Source: CAXXOK01 sp964584315
Lineage (GTDB): Bacteria > Bacillota > Clostridia > Christensenellales > Aristaeellaceae
Length of the DNA stretch: 64,000 bases
Assembly: GCA_964584315.1 (NCBI GenBank)
Contig: CAZOZO010000007.1
Span: forward strand, 18,170-82,169
Direction: 5' to 3'
Below the pieces are notes generated by a model, which worked only from the letters and a program-made list of their open reading frames with translations, was not told the origin of the DNA and ran no database searches. The position numbers and the translations under genes were made by a program. Below, one piece after another: positions 59,341-64,000 of this stretch (positions are counted from its first letter, which is position 1; every line of letters begins with the position of its first letter).

Positions 59341-59378
59341 GCGGGCCGTGCGACATATGCCGCGCGGCCCGCATTTTT
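59341..59378 (+). terminator. Terminator after the hydrogenase gene
   Basis: GCGGGCCGTGCG (59341-59352) pairs with CGCGCGGCCCGC (59361-59372) with one mismatch, followed by ATTTTTCGG. It closes the hydS operon and separates it from the convergent amidohydrolase. Confidence 0.85.
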
Positions 59379-59401
59379 CGGTATCGGATCAAATCCGCCG
59401 C

Positions 59402-60976
59402 TTACCTTTTCAGCAGCACCTTGCCTGCCTGTTGCGACAGATACCGTCCATCATCCACGGCCAGCGCGCCGTTCACCATCACATAGCGGATGCCTTCGGG
59501 TGCAAAGTCCGGCTGGGCCAGGTTCACCCTGAGCGTCTCGGGGTCAAACACCGTCACGTCGGCAAAATTGCCCTCGGCAAGGAAGCCGCGCTCCCGCATG
59601 CCAAAGCGCTCCGCAATGCCACCCGTCATCTTGTGGATCACGCGCTCGGCGGGCACGCCCCACGCCCGTGCGTTCAGCAGGAAGTTCGGGTATCCCTGAT
59701 AGGCGGCGGCGTTCTGCACCCCCTTGCCCTCCACCCATGCGTCGGTCATGCACAGGCTCAGGTCGTCCGCCATCAGGCGGCGCAGGATGGTCTCGTTGTA
59801 ATACTTGCCCAGGTACACGCGGCCCTCGCCGCAGCTGAGGTCGATCAATTTGAGATACAGGTCCAGCGGGTCCATACCCTCCGTTTTGGCGATCTCCGCC
59901 ACGGTGCGCCCCTCGTACTGGCGCGCGTCGTCCGCGATGTAGGCCACGGTGATGTCCTCGTACCCGATGCCCAGCGCCTTGCGCGTGATGTCGATGATGA
60001 GGCGCAGCTTCAGGCGACTGAGCGGCGTTCTTCGCTTTTCCGGCGACAGGGCCATGTACCACGGCGGACAAATGACCGTGATGACCGACGCGCCGTAGGT
60101 GGTGGAGTAATGGTCGTAGGCGATATCGAAGCCCGCCGCGCGCGCGGCGTAGAATTTACCGAGCATCGGCTCAAGGCACTTCCATGAGCTCTTCCCCACG
60201 AAAATCAGGTGGGAGTATTGCATTTTCACGCCGCTCTCGCGCATGATGCCGATCACCTCGTCCAGCGCCAGCTCGATATGAGGTTTGCTCAGTAGCGGAT
60301 AGCCCAGCGCCACGCTGCTGTTGGCGCGCGGGTGCACCGTTACGATCCCGCCGTATTCCGCCACCTTTTTGGCAAAAGCCACCAGCTCGTCATGCGGGGC
60401 GTACATGCCCGGCTCGTACATGAAGCCGAAGCTGCCGCCGAACGCGCCGCCACGCATGGCTTCGTCCACCATGGCGAGCTCCGCTGCGAGTTCCTCCGGC
60501 GTAAGCTTGCGCGGCGCAAGCCCAGCCACCCCAATGCGCGCCGTGCCATGGCCGATGAGCGGCACAACGTTCACAGGCAGCCTGCCCTCTGCCCGCCGCC
60601 GAAACGCCGCAAAGCCGCCTGCCTCACGCGCGCGGAACAGCCCCGCGCCCACTTTGCCCGCGTGGGGCGAACCATCCGCCACGCCGAACACGGAAAAGCC
60701 GCAGTTGCCCGTTACCTGTGTTGTGATGCCTTGCCGCAGGAAGGGCTCGTAATATTTCTCTGCGTCGTCCCAATCATAAAAAAAATCGTTGTGGGAGTGT
60801 CCGTCGATCAAGCCGGGCGTTACGCACAGCCCCGTACAGTCGACCACGCGGTCGGCTTGGTCGGCAAGGCCTTCCCCCACCGCGGCGATGCGTTCGCCAT
60901 CGACCAGCACATCCGCACGGCGTGGCGGGTTCAGCGTTCCGTCATACACCAGGCCGTTTTTCAGCAACGTTTTCAT
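59402..60976 (-). CDS. N-acyl-D-amino-acid deacylase-like amidohydrolase
   Basis: A 524-residue metal-dependent hydrolase. It begins with the composite beta domain (LLKNGLVYDGTLNPPRRADVLVDGERI), followed by PGLIDGHSHND, the HxH metal motif, and TGNCGFS, typical for D-aminoacylases. IVTVHPRANSS and YSHLIFVGKSS give further ligands, and LCMTDAWVEGKG lies in the place of the catalytic Asp. RGFLAEGNFADVTVFDPETL closes the beta domain. It probably frees D-amino acids or related amides. It is convergent with the hydrogenase operon and divergent from PfkB. Confidence 0.88.
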   Translation of the reverse strand: MKTLLKNGLVYDGTLNPPRRADVLVDGERIAAVGEGLADQADRVVDCTGLCVTPGLIDGHSHNDFFYDWDDAEKYYEPFLRQGITTQVTGNCGFSVFGVADGSPHAGKVGAGLFRAREAGGFAAFRRRAEGRLPVNVVPLIGHGTARIGVAGLAPRKLTPEELAAELAMVDEAMRGGAFGGSFGFMYEPGMYAPHDELVAFAKKVAEYGGIVTVHPRANSSVALGYPLLSKPHIELALDEVIGIMRESGVKMQYSHLIFVGKSSWKCLEPMLGKFYAARAAGFDIAYDHYSTTYGASVITVICPPWYMALSPEKRRTPLSRLKLRLIIDITRKALGIGYEDITVAYIADDARQYEGRTVAEIAKTEGMDPLDLYLKLIDLSCGEGRVYLGKYYNETILRRLMADDLSLCMTDAWVEGKGVQNAAAYQGYPNFLLNARAWGVPAERVIHKMTGGIAERFGMRERGFLAEGNFADVTVFDPETLRVNLAQPDFAPEGIRYVMVNGALAVDDGRYLSQQAGKVLLKR

Positions 60977-61164
60977 GGGCGACCCTCGCTTTCATGCCCG
61001 GCCGGGCGGGGCAAACACTTGCCCTTGCACGGCTCAATCTCTGCCTGTATTATACCCGGCGGCGCAGCCCACCGCAATGCGGTAAACGGCCAAAAACGCG
61101 GTCGCCGTCCGTCACTGGACAGCTTGGCTCGCAAATATCCCGTGCAAAAATCCATCGGATGGGA

Positions 61165-61170
61165 TATACT
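61165..61170 (+). promoter_or_regulatory. -10 element of the PfkB-aldolase operon
   Basis: TATACT preceded by GGGA, 58 bases before ATG 61228. A weak -35 (TGCAAA near 61143) is present 16 bases upstream. Confidence 0.4.
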
Positions 61171-61227
61171 ATGCCAAGAGCGCCAGAACGGCAAACCCAT
61201 ATCGCAGCGCATGGAGGGGATGCCCGC

Positions 61228-62355
61228 ATGTACGACCCAAGCGCACCCGCCGCGGTGGTGGCAGGGCATATCTGCCTGGACATCACGCCTGCATTTGACG
61301 GCGGCAGGCTCCTGCCCATCCATAAACTCATCAGCCCGGGCCGCGTGACCCGCGTGGGTGCGGCGGACGTGCATACCGGCGGTTGTGTGTCCAACACAGG
61401 CCTTGCCCTGCACCGTATGGGCGTGCCCACTCGCCTGATCGCTAAGGTGGGCGCGGATGCCTTCGGCGGACTGATAGAGGAACTGCTGGCCACCGAGGGC
61501 GCAGACGCGCAGCTCTCCGTCGACAGCGGCGTATCCACCTCCTACAGCGTAGTGCTGGCCCCGCCGGGCATCGACCGCATGTTTTTGCACAACGCGGGCG
61601 CAAACGAAACCTTTGGCGAGGCCGATGTGCCCGATGCGCTGCTCCTGGGCGCAAAGCTGTTCCACTTCGGCTATCCGCCGATGATGTTGCGTCTGCTCCG
61701 GGATGGCGGCGCGGAGCTCGTGCGCCTGTTTGCACGCGCTCGCGCGCTGGGCCTTGCTACCTCGCTGGACATGGCGGCGTTCGACCCCGCCTCGGAGGCG
61801 AGCAGCGTGGATTGGCCCGCGCTGTTTGAAAGTCTGCTGCCACTGGTGGATTTCTTTCTTCCCAGCGCGGAGGAGCTGTGCCTCATGTTGGATCCACCCC
61901 GCTACGAGGCGTGGCTGGCGCGCGCCGGCGAGCGAGACGTGACCGATATCCTGGATATGGCCGGCGATATCGCCCCACTGGCGGACAGGCTGCTGGCCAT
62001 GGGCACCAGGGTCGCCTTCGTCAAATGCGGCGCGCGGGGCCTGTATTATGCCGTCGCCGGAGCGGAAGCCATCCGTGGCATCCCCTTGCCGCTTGACGCC
62101 GTCTCTTGGGCGGGCGCAAGGGGTTTTGTGCCCAGCTTCCGACCCAGCAGGGTGGTTTCGGCCACCGGCGCGGGCGACACATGCATCGCGGCATACCTCG
62201 CCTCGGTGCTGGAGGGGCTTGATCCCCTGCGCTGTGCGGAGCGCGCGGCGGCCACCGGCGCGTGCTGCGTGGAGGCCTATGACGCGCTGAGCGGCCTTAT
62301 CCCTCTTGACGAGATCGACAGGCGCATCGCGTCCGGCTGGGCGCGCAACGAATAG
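61228..62355 (+). CDS. PfkB-family carbohydrate kinase
   Basis: A 375-residue sugar kinase of the ribokinase fold. GGCVSNTGLALHRMG and the lid strand (GADAFGGLIEELL) lie in the N-terminal half; the ATP-site signature VVSATGAGDTCIAAYLASVL, with catalytic Asp, lies near residue 315. It is longer than average because of an insertion around residues 285-305 (GIPLPLDAVSWAGARGF). The sugar cannot be named. An aldolase begins 10 bases after its stop, so it may phosphorylate a ketose or ketose-phosphate that the aldolase splits. Start ATG 61228 follows GGAGGGG. Confidence 0.88.
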   Translation: MYDPSAPAAVVAGHICLDITPAFDGGRLLPIHKLISPGRVTRVGAADVHTGGCVSNTGLALHRMGVPTRLIAKVGADAFGGLIEELLATEGADAQLSVDSGVSTSYSVVLAPPGIDRMFLHNAGANETFGEADVPDALLLGAKLFHFGYPPMMLRLLRDGGAELVRLFARARALGLATSLDMAAFDPASEASSVDWPALFESLLPLVDFFLPSAEELCLMLDPPRYEAWLARAGERDVTDILDMAGDIAPLADRLLAMGTRVAFVKCGARGLYYAVAGAEAIRGIPLPLDAVSWAGARGFVPSFRPSRVVSATGAGDTCIAAYLASVLEGLDPLRCAERAAATGACCVEAYDALSGLIPLDEIDRRIASGWARNE

Positions 62356-62365
62356 GAGGGTCTTT

Positions 62366-63220
62366 ATGCTCGCAAACCTGAACGACGTGCTCATCCCCGC
62401 ACGGAAGGGCGGCTATGCCGTGGGTCTGTTCAACACCGTTAACCTAGAAATGGCGCGAGGCGTGCTGGAAGCCGCCGAGGCGCTGCGCTCGCCGGTGATC
62501 ATCGGCACTGCCGAGGTGCTTTTGCCCTATGGCTCACTGCGCGAGCTGGCCGATCTGCTGCGCCCCATGGCGGAACGCGCCACAGTGCCCGTGGTGCTGC
62601 ACTACGACCATGGCCTCACGTTTGCAAACAGCATGCTGGCGCTCAAGTACGGCTTTACTTCGCTGATGTACGACTGCTCCACCTGCGCCTACGAGGAGAA
62701 CGCCGCGCGCGTTGCAGAGCTTGCAAAAGTGGCGCACGCCTTTGGCGCCAGCGTGGAGGCGGAGCTGGGCCACGTAGGCAACGCCGAGGGCGGTGCAGAG
62801 GAAGAAGCCCCGCACGACCCCTCCGCCTTCTATACCGACCCCGCGCAGGCCGCCGACTACATTGCCCGCACGGGAGCCGACGCGCTCGCCATTGCGGTGG
62901 GCACGGCACACGGCGCCTACAAGCTGCCGCCCAAGCTCGATTTTGAGCGCATCACCGAGATCGCGGCAGCCATCCCCACATCGCTGGTGCTGCACGGCGG
63001 CAGCGGCCTGAGCGATGCGGATTTCCGCCGCGCTATCGCATGCGGCATCAGCAAGGTGAATATCTTCACCGATATCAACAACGCAGGCGTGTTGGGCATG
63101 CAGATGGGGCTGGCCGCGGGCAAGCGTTCCGTGACCGACCTGATCCCCTATCAGGTGCGCGCCATCCGCGAGGCCACCGAGGTCAAGCTGCGGCTGTTCG
63201 GCTCCGAGGGCAAGGCGTAA
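62366..63220 (+). CDS. Class II fructose/tagatose-bisphosphate-type aldolase
   Basis: A 284-residue zinc aldolase of the KbaY/GatY/FbaA family. VVLHYDHGLTF holds the catalytic Asp and a zinc His; VEAELGHVGN, VGTAHGAYK and LHGGSGLS supply the other metal and phosphate sites; KVNIFTDINNAG is the usual C-terminal phosphate loop. It reversibly splits a ketose bisphosphate to DHAP and an aldehyde. Start ATG 62366 follows TAGGAGGG. Paired with the PfkB kinase, it suggests catabolism of a ketose, such as tagatose 6-phosphate or a relative. Exact specificity is uncertain. Confidence 0.93.
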   Translation: MLANLNDVLIPARKGGYAVGLFNTVNLEMARGVLEAAEALRSPVIIGTAEVLLPYGSLRELADLLRPMAERATVPVVLHYDHGLTFANSMLALKYGFTSLMYDCSTCAYEENAARVAELAKVAHAFGASVEAELGHVGNAEGGAEEEAPHDPSAFYTDPAQAADYIARTGADALAIAVGTAHGAYKLPPKLDFERITEIAAAIPTSLVLHGGSGLSDADFRRAIACGISKVNIFTDINNAGVLGMQMGLAAGKRSVTDLIPYQVRAIREATEVKLRLFGSEGKA

Positions 63221-63336
63221 GGCACGCCGCAATCGGTTTGCTTTATAGCCCGGCACAAAGCTTAACCCTTCGCGCGGCACCCGCGAGCGGTGCCGCAGGT
63301 TACAGTTACCTACCCTTTAAATGAGGTGATGTTCCC

Positions 63337-64000
63337 ATGCCTATCGTATCTGTGCGGCGTGTGGCCGCATACGACCCCGAAGCCCTCTACCGCGCGGTGT
63401 GCGATCACTTTGAAGCCCTTGGGGTGGCGCGCGACCTTACGCCCGACACGCGCGTGCTGCTCAAGCCCAACCTGCTGGCGGGTCGCGACCCGTCGTTGGC
63501 CGTGACCACCCACCCCGCCGTGCTCTACGCGATTGCAAGGCGGCTGCGCGAGCTGGGCGTCAGGCACATCATACTGGCGGACAGCCCCGGCGGTGTGTAT
63601 ACGGCAGCGAACCTGCGCAAGGTCTACTCCGCGTGCAAGCTCACGTCGCTCAGCGAGGTGCTCACCCTGAACGAGGATACCGCCTCCGGCGACAAAGGCA
63701 GCTTTTCGATCATCCGGCCCGTGCTGGAGGCGGATTTTATCATCAACTGCCCCAAGCTCAAAACACACGGCCTCACCACCATGAGCGCAGGGGTCAAAAA
63801 CCTGTTCGGTTGCATCCCCGGGCTCAAAAAGCCGGAATACCACTGCGTAAGGCCCACCATCGAATCCTTTACCGAAATGCTGCTTGACCTGTGCGAGACG
63901 GTCAAACCTCACCTGACCTTCATGGACGCGATCGACTGCATGGAGGGCAACGGCCCCGGCGGCGGCAAGGTGCGGCCCATGGGCTACACGCTTTGCAGCC
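63337..64000 (+). CDS. DUF362 domain protein, N-terminal part (cut by window end)
   Basis: 221 codons are visible and the frame is open at the window end. It matches DUF362: VLLKPNLLAGRDPSLAVTTH, LADSPGG, then FIINCPKLKTHGLTTMSAGVKNLFGCIPG and a histidine soon after. Longer members end in a ferredoxin domain; whether this one does lies beyond the window. The DUF362 core may bind an Fe-S cluster or metal, but its reaction is not known. Start ATG 63337 follows TGAGGTG. It is 116 bases downstream of the aldolase and may share its transcript. Confidence 0.85.
   Translation, partial: MPIVSVRRVAAYDPEALYRAVCDHFEALGVARDLTPDTRVLLKPNLLAGRDPSLAVTTHPAVLYAIARRLRELGVRHIILADSPGGVYTAANLRKVYSACKLTSLSEVLTLNEDTASGDKGSFSIIRPVLEADFIINCPKLKTHGLTTMSAGVKNLFGCIPGLKKPEYHCVRPTIESFTEMLLDLCETVKPHLTFMDAIDCMEGNGPGGGKVRPMGYTLCS

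Noticed and set aside
1..64000. CRISPR arrays, insertion sequences, or direct repeats
   Set aside because: None were seen on reading; palindromes found are explained as terminators, operators or RNA stems.

Overview
The window looks like a chromosomal scaffold from a high-GC, Gram-positive, strictly anaerobic fermenter of the Clostridia (Bacillota). Reasons: the rbgA-rnhB-dprA-topA-trmFO-hslV-hslU order typical of Bacillota, a small bacterial SRP RNA, a folate-dependent TrmFO, Rex-type operators before a bifunctional adhE, and two different [FeFe]-hydrogenase proteins. Two runs of exactly 10 N (51977-51986 and 55049-55058) show it is a draft scaffold, probably from a metagenome. Many starts are GTG or TTG, chosen here from ribosome binding sites. 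Taxonomy below class is inference. No CRISPR array, insertion sequence, prophage or rRNA gene was seen.

Layout. 1-5014 (+): the end of secF, a flippase-like membrane protein, and two large polytopic glycosyltransferase-like proteins. 5481-13121 (-): a potassium block with an OB-fold exported protein, trkH, an uncatalogued 56-residue membrane protein, two trkA genes and a TPR protein, then a kdpDE-like two-component system without kdpFABC, then an exported leucine-rich-repeat protein. 13180-14778 (+): an ArsR-type regulator and a cysteine-rich ArsP-like permease. 14964-19630 (-): an MFS protein, a VanZ-like protein, tRNA-Pro, a tRNA-Leu/Gly/Gly operon, an isochorismatase-fold hydrolase and an XRE/S24 regulator. 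19722-27868 (+): TSCPD protein, DEAD-box helicase, CofE-like protein, DUF6323/DUF6179 pair, and an MFS/acidic protein/zinc-ribbon operon.

28106-48931 (-) is mostly core information processing: yraN, glyA, SRP RNA, hslUV, an exported alpha/beta hydrolase, trmFO, topA, dprA, yifB, a giant two-module GT-C glycosyltransferase, rnhB, rbgA, rmuC, recR, ybaB and a DUF4097 protein. Genes often overlap by 4 to 17 bases.

49166-59378 (+) is the most interesting metabolic region: a small unknown protein, a LysR regulator, adhE behind two Rex-like palindromes, an APH-fold kinase, a [2Fe-2S] ferredoxin, a PAS-containing sensory-type [FeFe] hydrogenase (HydS), a PP2C/SpoIIE-like phosphatase overlapping it, and a group-B-like [FeFe] hydrogenase. 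I read this as a redox/H2-responsive module combining NADH disposal to ethanol with hydrogen sensing. Chemistry is inferred from family, signalling from domain order and gene coupling. 59402-64000 holds a D-aminoacylase-type amidohydrolase (-) and a PfkB kinase, class II aldolase and DUF362 protein (+), the last cut by the window end.
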